A DNA stretch of 64,000 nucleotides from Nannocystis sp. (lineage in GTDB: Bacteria; Myxococcota_A; Polyangia; Nannocystales; Nannocystaceae), in the NCBI GenBank assembly GCA_016712315.1, contig JADJRG010000022.1, positions 124,001 through 188,000 on the forward strand, read 5' to 3'. This document shows positions 7,875 to 16,859 of the stretch, piece after piece. Numbering within the stretch: the first letter of the stretch is position 1; each line of letters opens with the position of its first letter. Made by a program: the position numbers and the translations under genes. A model generated the notes under the pieces. That model saw nothing but the letters and a program-made list of their open reading frames with translations, did no database searches and was not told where the DNA came from.

Positions 7875-9163
7875 CGCCGCCCTCCTGAGCGCAGCGTCAC
7901 CACCGTCTCGATCTCGGGCGTCATCGGCATCATGTCGAAGATCGTCACGTCGACGATCTGGTGCCCCGCCTTGGTCAGCACCGCCAGGTCGCGCGCCAGC
8001 GTCGACGGATCGCAGGACACGTACACGATCCGGTCGCTCGCAACCTTCGCCAGCGCCGCCGCCGCCTCCTCACCGATCCCCGCGCGCGGAGGGTCCAGCA
8101 CCACCAGGTCGTACGTCTTTTGGTTCTTCGCCAGCTTGGGCAGGAGCAGCTCGATGTTGCTGTGTTTGGCGTTCACCGGCAGCTTGCGGTCCTCGCTCAG
8201 CGCGCGCAGGTAGGCCACCGACTCGCGGCTGCCCTCCACCGCCCACACCCGCTGCGCCGTCCTCGCGAGCGCCCGCGTGAAGTTGCCGGATCCGGCATAG
8301 AGCTCCAGCACCCGCTTGCCGTTCGCCTGCGCCGCCGCCGCGACGTGCTCCACCAGCGCGCGGTTCTGCGCCGCTTGCGCCTGCGAGAACGAGAACGGCC
8401 CTGCCAACATCGGCACGATCCCCACGCCCCCATCCAGCTCGATCGACGTCTGGCCGACGCTGTGGCGGCGACGATTCCCGCGCAGCGCCACCCCGATCAG
8501 CACCTCATCCAGCAGCACAGCGCGGCACAGCTCATCCATCGCCTCAGTCGGCCGCACCCCCGGCAGCCCCAGCACCGCCACGGTCCCGTCGCTCACCCCG
8601 AACACCTCCCCCTCCGCCGGCAGCTGCGCCGCCAGACCGCGCAGGCGCGCGAACGCGTGGTTCAGCGGCCCATCGAGCACCGGGCAGCGGGCCACATCGA
8701 CCAGCGCGTGCGAGCGCTCCTCGCGAAACCCCAAGATCAGCCCATCCCCCTGTCGTTGGTAATGCAGCCGAGCGCGCCGGCGGTACCCCAGCGCGGCCGG
8801 GCTCGCCACCGCCTTGTTCACCTTCGCTCCTAGGTGCCGCAGCGCTCCATCGACGATCGCCCGTTTCAGCCCGATCTGCGCCTTCGCGTCGACGTGTTGC
8901 CAAGCGCAGCCGCCGCACACGCTCGCCAGCGAGCACGCCGGCGTCACCCGATTCGGGCTCGCGGAGATCACCTGCTCCAACCCGCCCCGGATCCACCGCT
9001 TCGCCGTCTTCACCGGCCGCGCCGCCACCCTCTCGCCTGGTAGCGCCCCGTCGATCAACCACGTCCGCGTCTCTGTCCCCTCACCGATCGCCCGGCCGAC
9101 CCCCGCGCCTCCGTGGGCGACGGCGTGGATCTCGATGGTGTGGGTCGTCAGCGGGGTATCCAT
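7871..9163 (-). CDS. TrmA/RlmD-family RNA (uracil-5-)-methyltransferase
   Basis: 430 residues from the ATG at 9163. An N-terminal TRAM RNA-binding domain (about 1-65) is followed by cysteines C77, C83, C86 and C160, the [4Fe-4S] set of the RlmD/RlmC type, and an SAM-binding motif VLELYAGSGNF. The catalytic loop YVSCDPSTLARDL holds the nucleophilic Cys. The expected reaction is C5 methylation of a uridine in 23S rRNA or tRNA; the exact site (U1939, U747 or tRNA U54) cannot be read from sequence. A TATGGT hexamer 15 nt upstream supports the start. Coupled to holA by a GTGA overlap. Confidence 0.88.
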   Translation of the reverse strand: MDTPLTTHTIEIHAVAHGGAGVGRAIGEGTETRTWLIDGALPGERVAARPVKTAKRWIRGGLEQVISASPNRVTPACSLASVCGGCAWQHVDAKAQIGLKRAIVDGALRHLGAKVNKAVASPAALGYRRRARLHYQRQGDGLILGFREERSHALVDVARCPVLDGPLNHAFARLRGLAAQLPAEGEVFGVSDGTVAVLGLPGVRPTEAMDELCRAVLLDEVLIGVALRGNRRRHSVGQTSIELDGGVGIVPMLAGPFSFSQAQAAQNRALVEHVAAAAQANGKRVLELYAGSGNFTRALARTAQRVWAVEGSRESVAYLRALSEDRKLPVNAKHSNIELLLPKLAKNQKTYDLVVLDPPRAGIGEEAAAALAKVASDRIVYVSCDPSTLARDLAVLTKAGHQIVDVTIFDMMPMTPEIETVVTLRSGGRR

Positions 9164-9172
9164 GGGCGCGGG

Positions 9173-9201
9173 ACCATACTTCACTCCCCCAGCCTTGCCT
9201 A
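9173..9201 (-). promoter_or_regulatory. promoter of the methyltransferase-holA operon
   Basis: TAGGCA (9196-9201) - 17 nt - TATGGT (9173-9178) on the minus strand. The predicted start lies about 3 nt before the ATG at 9163, giving a nearly leaderless mRNA. Confidence 0.5.
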
Positions 9202-9307
9202 CCGCGCGCCCCCGCGCCGCCAGCGCCCCCGAACCGCCCGGAGAGGGCGTAAGATCGCGCGGTAACACAGCCCCGGCTAAAGAATCGCCTCGGAGCCTCC
9301 TCCTACC

Positions 9308-10579
9308 TTGCCCTCAGCGAGCGCTAGCAGCTACGCATTCGCCATCGTGGCCCTCACCGCCGCGCCCGCGCGTGTGAACGCCGGACCCGAGGCGAGCGCC
9401 GCGGCAGCGCCTCATTCGCCCGCTGCGACCGCGCAGCCGCTCACCGCGGAGGCGCACCAATCGGCCCCAGTCGTCGTTTTTGTGGCGAATCTCGAGCGTG
9501 ATCCCTTCGCTGCCAGCGGCGCACTACGGATCCTCCGCGCCGAGCTCGCCGATATGCCCGCCGACGTCATCGGCGAAGCCGTCAACGCAGGGGGCAGCGA
9601 ACCCCAGCGGATCGCCCTCGCCGAGCAGCTCGCCCGCAGGCACCGAGCCCTCGCCGTCGTCTGGCTCACCCCAGCCGACGCTCGCACCCTCCTCCTTTAC
9701 GTCTACGACCCAGCCAGCGGCGAGACCATCCTCCGCCGCGTCGACGCTGCCAGCGACGCCGCCAACCTCGACGCCGCCGCCGTCATTGTCCGCGCCGCCG
9801 CCGTCAGCTTGCTACACGCACGATCCCTCCGCGCCCTCAAAGCGCCGCCCGCCGCTGACAGCGCCCAGGGCCTCCCCCTCGCCTCGCCCCCGCCCGCACA
9901 GCCCGCGCCGAGCACCACATCCGAAGCGCCCGCGCCCGCGTCCGCCCCCGCGCCGCGCCCCCGCCTCGCCCGCCTCAGCATCGACTATAGCGGCGCCCGC
10001 TACGCGCCCACCCTACCGTGGCAGCACGGCCTCAACCTCGCCGCCACCTACCTCTCGCCTGGGGGCGGCTACCTCGGCCTCGGCTACCTGCTCACCTCCC
10101 AGGTCGAGTTTGGCCCCTACTCCCTCGGCGGCGACGACTTTGTGTATGGCCAAGCCCGCCGTCGCCCGATCTCCCTCATCACCGGCTACCACCACCGCTG
10201 GCGCCGCGTCGGCCTCGAGGCGGAGTTCGCCGCCGCGATCGACGTCACCATCGCCCGCACCCCTGTGCTCTGCCTCGACGACGCCGGTGATCGATGCGAG
10301 CCCAGCGCCGCCCTCCAGCGCCCTGATCCCGTGCTCATCGCCCTCGGCTTCGCCCCTCGCCTCCGCCTCCTCCTCTTCCCTCACCCTACCCTCGCCTTTT
10401 TTATCGGCGGCGGCCTCGACGCCTACTCGGACACCGCGATCTACGCCGCCTGCGCCGCCGGCTCCTCGGCCGCCTGCAAGAGCGGCATCCTGCTCGATCC
10501 ATACAACGTGAGGCCCGGCGCCGGGGCGGGCCTCATCATCCTGTTAGGCGCCCCGGAAGTGACCGGGGCCCGGCCTTAG
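9308..10579 (+). CDS. uncharacterised exported protein, possible beta-barrel C-terminus
   Basis: 423 residues from a TTG start; an in-frame TAA nine codons upstream (about 9278) limits the choice. Residues 1-25 look like a signal peptide ending VNA. A soluble alpha/beta region (about 50-180) is followed by a Pro/Ala/Ser linker (about 185-225). The remainder has alternating Gly/aromatic strands (SIDYSGARYAP, LNLAATYLSPGGGYLGLGY) that fit a small outer-membrane barrel. No family recognised. Its stop overlaps the convergent SPFH gene's stop by 4 bases. Confidence 0.55.
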   Translation: MPSASASSYAFAIVALTAAPARVNAGPEASAAAAPHSPAATAQPLTAEAHQSAPVVVFVANLERDPFAASGALRILRAELADMPADVIGEAVNAGGSEPQRIALAEQLARRHRALAVVWLTPADARTLLLYVYDPASGETILRRVDAASDAANLDAAAVIVRAAAVSLLHARSLRALKAPPAADSAQGLPLASPPPAQPAPSTTSEAPAPASAPAPRPRLARLSIDYSGARYAPTLPWQHGLNLAATYLSPGGGYLGLGYLLTSQVEFGPYSLGGDDFVYGQARRRPISLITGYHHRWRRVGLEAEFAAAIDVTIARTPVLCLDDAGDRCEPSAALQRPDPVLIALGFAPRLRLLLFPHPTLAFFIGGGLDAYSDTAIYAACAAGSSAACKSGILLDPYNVRPGAGAGLIILLGAPEVTGARP

Positions 10580-11781
10580 TTCCCCATAAACAGCCGCGTG
10601 AACTCCCGCAGCCGCAGCACCGAAGGGATCCCGTCCGACGAGCGGAACGTCAACGTCTCCGCGAAGCGGATGTTCTCTGCCACCTTGTAGGCGACGTACG
10701 CGCGCCCGGCCGGCGAACCCAAGAGCACGTTCAGCTTGCTCTCGAAGTCCCCCCGCACCGTCGCCACGCTCGCCTCGCCCTCCGCCTTCAGGCGCGCCGC
10801 GATCCCGTCCGCCTCCGCGATCACTCGCTGCCGGTACTCCAGCGTCTCCGCCTCGATCGCCTTGATCCCCAGCAGGTACGCGTCGATCACCCGCCCGCGA
10901 TCGATCCCCAGGATCTCGCTCGCGCGGTCGCGCAGCTTCTCCCGCTCCTCATCGCTCAGCGCCGCCAGCGCCCGCCGCGACTCGCTCGGCGACGGGTTCG
11001 CCGCGTCGAGCGCGACCACCCCCACCTGATACGCCCGCTCCAGATCGGCCCGCTTATGGATCCACTCCTGCCCGCGCGCCGCCACCAGCGCGTTGGTCTC
11101 TAGCTCGAAGTTGTCGAGCTCTTGCTGCTGCTTCGCCACCCGCTCGCGCGCCCCGTCGAGCAGCTTATTCTGCTCATTGAGCTGGATCGCCTGGAGCTGC
11201 TGCTCGTACTCCGCGCGGAACGACACCGCCCGGATCAGCACCGCCTCCGCCTCCAAGTGCAGCGTGCCCAGCTTCTCGTTCAGCCGCGCGAGCGCCACCG
11301 TCGCGACCGCCAGCCGCTTCTCGGTGTTGTAGAAGTCCGAGGAGGTCAACGCCGCCAGCTCCTCGCGCAGCACCGACACCGTCGTATCGGCGGCCAAGCG
11401 TTGGAAGCGCAGCCCCTCGCCCGTGCTCAAGTGGTTGCCCGCCTTCATGATCTCGAAGGCCTCGCCCTTCCTGATCCGATAGGGCACCGTCACGTCCACC
11501 ATCACGTTGTTGTTGTCGCGCGTACGGATCAGCAGCACCCCGCCGCCCTCGCTCGACTCCGCCGAGTAGTCCGCGAACTGATAGAAGCTCGGCAGCAGCG
11601 ACATCCGGTGCACCCCTGGCAGGTCCAGGTGCCACCCGGGCGCCAGGTCCTCCTCCAGCACCCCCGAGAAGTTGCTGCTACGCACGCCGACGTAGCCGAT
11701 CGGCACCGTCGTCAGCGCGCAGCGCGGCGCCACCGCGAAGGCGAGCGCGATCAGAGTGATGAGCATCGCGATCCGTTGCAT
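10576..11781 (-). CDS. SPFH/Band 7 domain protein (HflC-like position)
   Basis: 401 residues. One N-terminal membrane segment (about 5-22) precedes an SPFH domain (about 28-215; IGYVGVRSSNFSGVLEEDLAPGWHL is the typical opening). A long charged coiled coil rich in Glu/Arg/Gln (about 215-350) follows. Family members (HflK/HflC, prohibitin, stomatin) form oligomeric rings on membranes and scaffold proteases or lipid domains. The gene follows the second SPFH gene by 3 bases, matching the hflK-hflC arrangement, but identity to those specific proteins is not established. Confidence 0.78.
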   Translation of the reverse strand: MQRIAMLITLIALAFAVAPRCALTTVPIGYVGVRSSNFSGVLEEDLAPGWHLDLPGVHRMSLLPSFYQFADYSAESSEGGGVLLIRTRDNNNVMVDVTVPYRIRKGEAFEIMKAGNHLSTGEGLRFQRLAADTTVSVLREELAALTSSDFYNTEKRLAVATVALARLNEKLGTLHLEAEAVLIRAVSFRAEYEQQLQAIQLNEQNKLLDGARERVAKQQQELDNFELETNALVAARGQEWIHKRADLERAYQVGVVALDAANPSPSESRRALAALSDEEREKLRDRASEILGIDRGRVIDAYLLGIKAIEAETLEYRQRVIAEADGIAARLKAEGEASVATVRGDFESKLNVLLGSPAGRAYVAYKVAENIRFAETLTFRSSDGIPSVLRLREFTRLFMGN

Positions 11782-11784
11782 GGC

Positions 11785-12918
11785 CTACCTCGTCCTCCCG
11801 GCGACGTCCTCGAGCTGCACCCGCGACGGCGTCGCGTCGTCCGACCACGGCTGGATCGCGATCTTCACCCCGCTCAGCCGCTCGCCGAGGCGCTCCATCA
11901 CTCGCTCGATCGGCTGCGTGCGGAACGCGTCGATCTCCGCCGTTCTTCGGCGCAGGTTCGCCTCGAGCTGCCCCTTCAGCTCCTCCGCCTGCCGCTCCGC
12001 CGCGCTCAGCCCCGCCTGCCCCTCGCCCAGCTTCGCGATCCGGTACGTATCCACCTCACGCGTCGTGTCGGCCTGATCGGTCACCGCCGTCGCCAGCGCC
12101 GACTCCAGCTCTGTCCGCTTCTCTTGGATCGCGCGGTTCTGATCGCGATCGACCTCCGCCAGCTTGCGCTCGCGGCTCGTCTGCGCCGCCGCCAGGTTCG
12201 ACTTGATCACCTCGTTCTGGTTGCCCAGCGCGTTGCGCTCCTCGATCAGCTTCTCGTACTCGTCGTTGAACTGCGGCCGCGGCGTCACGATCTGGGTCAC
12301 CAGCAGCCCGTGCGGCCCCAGCAGCTCGTTGAAGCGCGCCTTCGCCCGCTCCGTCGCCTCGCCGAAGCTCGCCGGGTTCGACACCGAGATCGTCGACTCG
12401 CGCCCGAACTCATCGCGCAGGATCGCCCGCGCGTACGGCCGCATCCACTCGAGGAAGCCCGCGCCTGGCCCCGCGTCGCCGATCACCCCGGCCGCCTCAT
12501 CCCCGCGGATCTGGAAGATGATCTTCGTGTCTTGGAAGTGGAAGTTCGACCCGTCGCTCGCGCGCACCGTCAGCTCGCGCACGTTCAGCGGGTCGAGGTC
12601 GCTGTGCGCCTTCATCGTGAAGGTCTGCGGCGCCGCGTCGAGGATGCTCACCGAGTGCACGCCAAACGGGATCTTCACCAACCACCCCGGCTGCGTCACC
12701 GTATCGGAGCCGCCGGTGATGTTGTTGATCCGCACCGCCACCTGCCCCGGCTCGATGCTCGTGAACGATCCCAGCGACACATAGAGCAGCGCCGCCGCCG
12801 CGCCCACGTACCACAGCGAGCCCAGCGTCGGCCCCTCACCCGATCCGCCCAGCAGCCCTCGTAGCGTCGCCAGCGGCGAATCATCGCGAATTTTCCCCCG
12901 TTGCTTGCTGCTGCTCAT
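11785..12918 (-). CDS. SPFH/Band 7 domain protein (HflK-like position)
   Basis: 377 residues from the ATG at 12918, preceded by AGGAGG about 10 nt upstream. A charged, Ser-rich N-terminus leads to one membrane segment (about 30-52), then an SPFH domain (SIEPGQVAVRINNITGG...QPGWLVKIPFG) and an extended coiled coil (about 240-340). It is paired with the downstream SPFH gene (3-base gap), so a hetero-oligomeric ring like HflK-HflC is likely. A TAGAGT hexamer lies about 34 nt upstream of the start, making this one of the few starts here with both leader and ribosome-binding site. Confidence 0.78.
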   Translation of the reverse strand: MSSSKQRGKIRDDSPLATLRGLLGGSGEGPTLGSLWYVGAAAALLYVSLGSFTSIEPGQVAVRINNITGGSDTVTQPGWLVKIPFGVHSVSILDAAPQTFTMKAHSDLDPLNVRELTVRASDGSNFHFQDTKIIFQIRGDEAAGVIGDAGPGAGFLEWMRPYARAILRDEFGRESTISVSNPASFGEATERAKARFNELLGPHGLLVTQIVTPRPQFNDEYEKLIEERNALGNQNEVIKSNLAAAQTSRERKLAEVDRDQNRAIQEKRTELESALATAVTDQADTTREVDTYRIAKLGEGQAGLSAAERQAEELKGQLEANLRRRTAEIDAFRTQPIERVMERLGERLSGVKIAIQPWSDDATPSRVQLEDVAGRTR

Positions 12919-12946
12919 CGGACCGAGCCCTCCTACCGACCGGCCG

Positions 12947-12952
12947 ACTCTA
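12947..12952 (-). promoter_or_regulatory. putative -10 element of the SPFH operon
   Basis: TAGAGT on the minus strand within GTGTTAGAGT. Predicted leader is about 22 nt and includes the AGGAGG ribosome-binding site. Confidence 0.35.
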
Positions 12953-12974
12953 ACACCAGTCGCGATCGCCGCTG

Positions 12975-13994
12975 GTGCACCTCCTCTCTGCTTGCCTATA
13001 CTGCCCGCGGTTGGCCGGATCCTCCTCATCATCGCCCGCGGGCGGCCTCGCCGCTCAGCTCGCGCGCGCGCGCTCTCTCAGCCCCCTCGCCTGGTTTGAT
13101 CGCGCCCCTCCGCGCATCGAGCTCCGCCGCTTCGCCGGCCCGATCCACCACCACACACAGCTCGTCGCCCCCCTCTGCGTCGCCCACGTCACGGACATCC
13201 ACGTCGGCCGCGTCACCCCGATGGCCGTACAGATGGCCGCGGTCGAGCTCGTCAACGACCAAGACCCAGACGTCGTCGTCATCACCGGCGACTTCGTATG
13301 TCACAGCCAGACCTACCTCGACGCCCTCACCGAGGTCGTCGCCGCCTACCGCGCCCCCGTCTTCGGCGTGCTCGGCAACCACGATCACTGGAGCGGCGCC
13401 GCCGAGGTCCGCCGCGCCCTCCGCCGCGGCGGCGTCGAGGTCCTCGACAACGTGCACACCACCATCACCTTGCAGGGCGAGCGCCTCCAGGTCGTCGGCC
13501 TCGACGACGCCTACACCGGCCACGCCGACGTCGCCCGGGCCGTCCGCGGCCTCCGCAGCGACCTCCCCACGATCGGCCTCTCGCACATCGCGGAGGAGGC
13601 CGATCGCCTCTGGGAGTACGGCGTCCCGCTCGTGCTCGCCGGTCACACCCACGCGGGTCAAGTCACCCTCGCCCGCCTCAACGAGCTCGCCCTCGGCCGC
13701 ATGGTCGGCCACCGCTACATCCACGGCCTCTACGGCGAGCGCGACGCCCCGCCCCCGCGCGGCGCCGTCTATGTCGGCGCGGGGATCGGCGCCGCCGTCA
13801 TCCCCCTCCGGATCGGCGAGCGAGCCCGCCGCGAGGTCACCCTCTTCGAGCTCGGCTACCGCCCCGGCCTCTTCGACGAGCACCACGACCCCCAGGCCCC
13901 GCTCCCTGGCCGTCCCCCCTCCGAGAAGCAGATCGCCCAACGCGCCCTCGCCGTCGCCGTCAAGCAGGCCCGCCGCGACCGCAGCGGCCGCTGA
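12975..13994 (+). CDS. calcineurin-like metallophosphoesterase
   Basis: 339 residues. All metal-binding blocks of the metallophosphoesterase family are present in order: VTDIHVGR (DxH), VVITGDFV (GDxx), GVLGNHDHW (GNHD) and LAGHTHAGQ (GHTH). The layout resembles YkuE/YaeI-type phosphoesterases, which act on UDP-sugar-lipid or phospholipid substrates; the substrate here is unknown. Residues 1-30 are hydrophobic/Ser-rich and may be a signal or anchor. The GTG start at 12975 is uncertain, because no ribosome-binding site is visible and other starts are possible further in. Divergent from the SPFH operon. Confidence 0.82.
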   Translation: MHLLSACLYCPRLAGSSSSSPAGGLAAQLARARSLSPLAWFDRAPPRIELRRFAGPIHHHTQLVAPLCVAHVTDIHVGRVTPMAVQMAAVELVNDQDPDVVVITGDFVCHSQTYLDALTEVVAAYRAPVFGVLGNHDHWSGAAEVRRALRRGGVEVLDNVHTTITLQGERLQVVGLDDAYTGHADVARAVRGLRSDLPTIGLSHIAEEADRLWEYGVPLVLAGHTHAGQVTLARLNELALGRMVGHRYIHGLYGERDAPPPRGAVYVGAGIGAAVIPLRIGERARREVTLFELGYRPGLFDEHHDPQAPLPGRPPSEKQIAQRALAVAVKQARRDRSGR

Positions 13995-14023
13995 TCCCGC
14001 GCCGCGCGGCCCCGCGGATCGCC

Positions 14024-14029
14024 TACCCT
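14024..14029 (+). promoter_or_regulatory. putative -10 element of the PLP-enzyme gene
   Basis: TACCCT with its first base 15 nt before the ATG at 14039, predicting a leader of about 3 nt. Confidence 0.35.
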
Positions 14030-14038
14030 CGCCGGGTC

Positions 14039-15166
14039 ATGCGGATCGAGACACTCGCGGTACACATCGGCCACTCGAGCGACAGCAGCGGCGGCGCCGT
14101 CGCCCCCCCGCTCGTCCTCTCCACCACCTTCGCCCGCGATCCTGAGCAGCGGCCGCTCGCCGGGCACACCTACGCGCGCAGCGGCAACCCCAACCGCGAC
14201 GACCTCGAGCGCCTGCTCGCCGCCCTCGAAGGCGGCGACGAGGCCGTCACCTTCTCTTCGGGACAGGCCGCGACCCACAGCGTCCTCCACGCCCTCAGCC
14301 CCGGCGATCACGTCCTCCTCCCCGCCGAGGCCTACTACGGCACCCTCGCGCTCGCCGCCGATCACTACGAGCGCTGGGGCCTGATCGTCCGCCACGTCGA
14401 CATGACCGATCAGACAGCCGTCGAGCGCGCCCTGCGGATCCCCGCCCGCCTCGTCTGGATCGAGACCCCCTCCAACCCGCGCCTCCAGATCACCGACATC
14501 GCCGCCGTCAGCCGCCTCGCCCACGGCGTCGGCGCCGTCGTCGTCGTCGACAACACCTGGGCCACCCCGATCTGGCAGCGCCCCCTCGATCACGGCGCCG
14601 ATCTCGTCCTCCACTCCGCCACCAAGTACCTCGGCGGCCACAGCGATCTCACCGCGGGCGCCGTGATCGCCCGCCGGGGCGCCCCTCTGATCGCGCGGAT
14701 CCGCGACATCCAGGGCCAGCTCGGCGCCGTCCCCTCGCCCTTCGACTGCTGGCTGCTCCAGCGCAGCATCCCCACCCTCGCCGCGCGGGTCCGCGCTCAG
14801 TCCGCCAGCGCCGCCACCATCGCCGCCGTGCTCGCCGCCCACCCCGACGTCCGCGTCGTCCACTACCCCGGCCTCGGCGAGCACCCCCACCACGACGTCG
14901 CCGCCCGGCAGATGGCCGGCGGATACGGCGGCATGCTCGCCTTCGAGCTCCGCGGCGGCCGCGAGCAGGCCCTCGCCGTCGCCGCCCGCGTCCGCCTCTT
15001 CCAGCGCGCCACCAGCCTCGGCGGCTACGAGAGCCTCATCGAGCACCGCGCCAGCGTCGAGGGCCCCCGCAGCGGCACCCCGCCCGCCCTGCTCCGCCTC
15101 TCGATCGGCCTCGAGCACGTCGACGATCTGCTCGCCGATCTCAGCGCCGCCCTCGCCCTCGCCTAG
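14039..15166 (+). CDS. cystathionine gamma-synthase/lyase-family PLP enzyme
   Basis: 375 residues, typical length. The fold-type I Cys/Met metabolism signature is clear: YARSGNPNRDDLE (46-57), FSSGQAAT (72-79), IETPSNP (141-147), VVDNTWATP (169-177) and HSATKYLGGH (192-201) with the PLP lysine at K196. Family reactions include cystathionine gamma-synthase, gamma-lyase, beta-lyase and O-acetylhomoserine sulfhydrylase, which cannot be told apart reliably by eye. No other Met/Cys genes are adjacent. The ATG start follows a TACCCT element and has no ribosome-binding site. Confidence 0.88.
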   Translation: MRIETLAVHIGHSSDSSGGAVAPPLVLSTTFARDPEQRPLAGHTYARSGNPNRDDLERLLAALEGGDEAVTFSSGQAATHSVLHALSPGDHVLLPAEAYYGTLALAADHYERWGLIVRHVDMTDQTAVERALRIPARLVWIETPSNPRLQITDIAAVSRLAHGVGAVVVVDNTWATPIWQRPLDHGADLVLHSATKYLGGHSDLTAGAVIARRGAPLIARIRDIQGQLGAVPSPFDCWLLQRSIPTLAARVRAQSASAATIAAVLAAHPDVRVVHYPGLGEHPHHDVAARQMAGGYGGMLAFELRGGREQALAVAARVRLFQRATSLGGYESLIEHRASVEGPRSGTPPALLRLSIGLEHVDDLLADLSAALALA

Positions 15167-15199
15167 CCCGCCGCGCCCCACCGCCCACCGACCCCCGTG

Positions 15200-15206
15200 T
15201 TACTCC
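15200..15206 (+). promoter_or_regulatory. putative -10 element of the rhomboid gene
   Basis: TTACTCC; the hexamer begins 13-14 nt before the TTG start at 15214, so the mRNA would be essentially leaderless. Confidence 0.3.
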
Positions 15207-15213
15207 TTCCGCC

Positions 15214-16794
15214 TTGGGTCTCACCGACCTCAACGTCCCCTTCCTCCTGCTCGCCGCCCTCACCCTCGGCCGCTCGGCGCTGGCCCTGCGCCACGCCCCC
15301 TGGGTGCACGCGCGCGAGTGGTGGCTCGCGATCGCCTGCGTCCTGCTCAGCGCGCTGCTCACCGCCACGCTCGCCGCCGGCTACACCGGCGCGGTCGCCT
15401 TCGCCGCCGCGCTCGGCCTGCTCAACCTGCCGACCCAGCTCATCACCGAGGCCAACCGCGCGCTGCGCCGAGGCGCCCAGCGCCGCGCCCTCCTGCTCGC
15501 CCGCCTCGCCGCCGTCCTGCACCCCGCGGCCGCCTTCCGCGATCGCCCCCGCTTCTTCCGCCTGATCCTCAGCCTGCGCGCCGGCCTTGAGCCTGATCCT
15601 CACGAGATCGATCGCTTCGTCCGCGTCGATCCAGAGCTCGCCCACGTCATCGAGATCTTCCGCGCCCACCTCCGCGGCGACCTGCCCGCGCTCCGCCAGA
15701 TCTTCGCCGATCCTGAGCCGCGCGCCCGCCTGCTCGCCGGCGGGTTTGGCCTCGCCTACCTCCGCCTCGCCGGGATCACCAGCAGCGCCCCCGAGGCCCT
15801 CCCTGTCGTCTTAGGCGAGATCGAGCGCGCTGATCCCACCCTCCAAAGCGCCGACGCCGCCGCCATCCTCACCGTCTTCTTCCCTGCCTACCTCGCCGAA
15901 GCCGCGCTCACCCGCGCGCACGTCCAGGCCCTGCGCCCCTACCTCGCCCCTGGCGAAGCCGACGCCGCGATCGCCGTCGCTCTCGCCCGCGCCGGCGATC
16001 TCCCCGCCGCCCTCACCCAGCTCGATCGCGCCCTCCACGAGCACCGCCGCGATCGATACGCCACCCACCTCCTCCACGTCTGGCGTCGGCTCCTCACCGA
16101 GCACCTCGCCCCGGCCCCGCCGCCCACCGCCACCAGCGCCCGGATCCTCGAGAAGTTCCGCCACGAAGCGGAGGTGCTCGCCACCCTCGCCACCCTCGAG
16201 GGCCGCAGCGCCGATCGCCTCCAGCTCACCTGGAGCCTCGCCCTCGCCCTCGCCCTCGTCTACCTGCTCGTCGCCGTCACCGGCGATCCTCTCGCCCCGG
16301 ATCACCTCTACGCCTGGGGCGCCCTCTTCACCCCCGAGCTCGAGATCACCAGCGCCTGGCGCCTGCTCACCAGCACCTTCCTCCACGCCGGCGTCATCCA
16401 CCTCATCTTCAACCTCATCGGCCTCCACTTCTTCGGCCGCTTCGTCGAGCCCTTCTTCGGCCACCTCCGCGCGGGGGTCATCTACCTCGCCGCCGGCGCC
16501 CTCTCTGGCCTCTCTGTCGCCCTGCTCGCCGATCCTGAGCGCCCCTCGCTGCTCGTCGGCGCCTCCGGGGCGATCTTCGGCCTCGGCGGCGCCATGCTCG
16601 CCGCCCTGCTCTCGCGCCCCTTACTGCGGGCCACCCGCCGCGGCCGCGCCCAGATCCGCGGCCTGCTCATCCTCTTCGGCCTCCAGGTCGCGCTCGACCT
16701 CACCGTCGCCCAGATCAGCAGCACCGCCCACGTCGCCGGCCTGCTCGTCGGCCTCGCCCTCGGCCTGCTCCTCGCCCCGCGCGTGCGCCGCTGA
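15214..16794 (+). CDS. rhomboid family intramembrane serine protease with long N-terminal extension
   Basis: 526 residues from a TTG start. The last ~190 residues form a rhomboid domain: a WRLLTSTFLHAGVIHLIFN segment (the HAGxxHLxxN helix), GASGAIFG with the nucleophile Ser451, and STAHVAG with the paired His506. It cleaves membrane proteins within or near the bilayer. The first ~330 residues carry two or three membrane helices (about 5-75) and then an alpha-helical, TPR-like soluble domain rich in Ala/Leu/Arg that I cannot name. Such an extension may select substrates. The gene is followed after 65 bases by an M1 peptidase. Confidence 0.85.
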   Translation: MGLTDLNVPFLLLAALTLGRSALALRHAPWVHAREWWLAIACVLLSALLTATLAAGYTGAVAFAAALGLLNLPTQLITEANRALRRGAQRRALLLARLAAVLHPAAAFRDRPRFFRLILSLRAGLEPDPHEIDRFVRVDPELAHVIEIFRAHLRGDLPALRQIFADPEPRARLLAGGFGLAYLRLAGITSSAPEALPVVLGEIERADPTLQSADAAAILTVFFPAYLAEAALTRAHVQALRPYLAPGEADAAIAVALARAGDLPAALTQLDRALHEHRRDRYATHLLHVWRRLLTEHLAPAPPPTATSARILEKFRHEAEVLATLATLEGRSADRLQLTWSLALALALVYLLVAVTGDPLAPDHLYAWGALFTPELEITSAWRLLTSTFLHAGVIHLIFNLIGLHFFGRFVEPFFGHLRAGVIYLAAGALSGLSVALLADPERPSLLVGASGAIFGLGGAMLAALLSRPLLRATRRGRAQIRGLLILFGLQVALDLTVAQISSTAHVAGLLVGLALGLLLAPRVRR

Positions 16795-16859
16795 TCGTCC
16801 GCCCACCTACGAACAACCGACATCTCTCGTCGGAAGACCAACAAACACTCACCTCGACC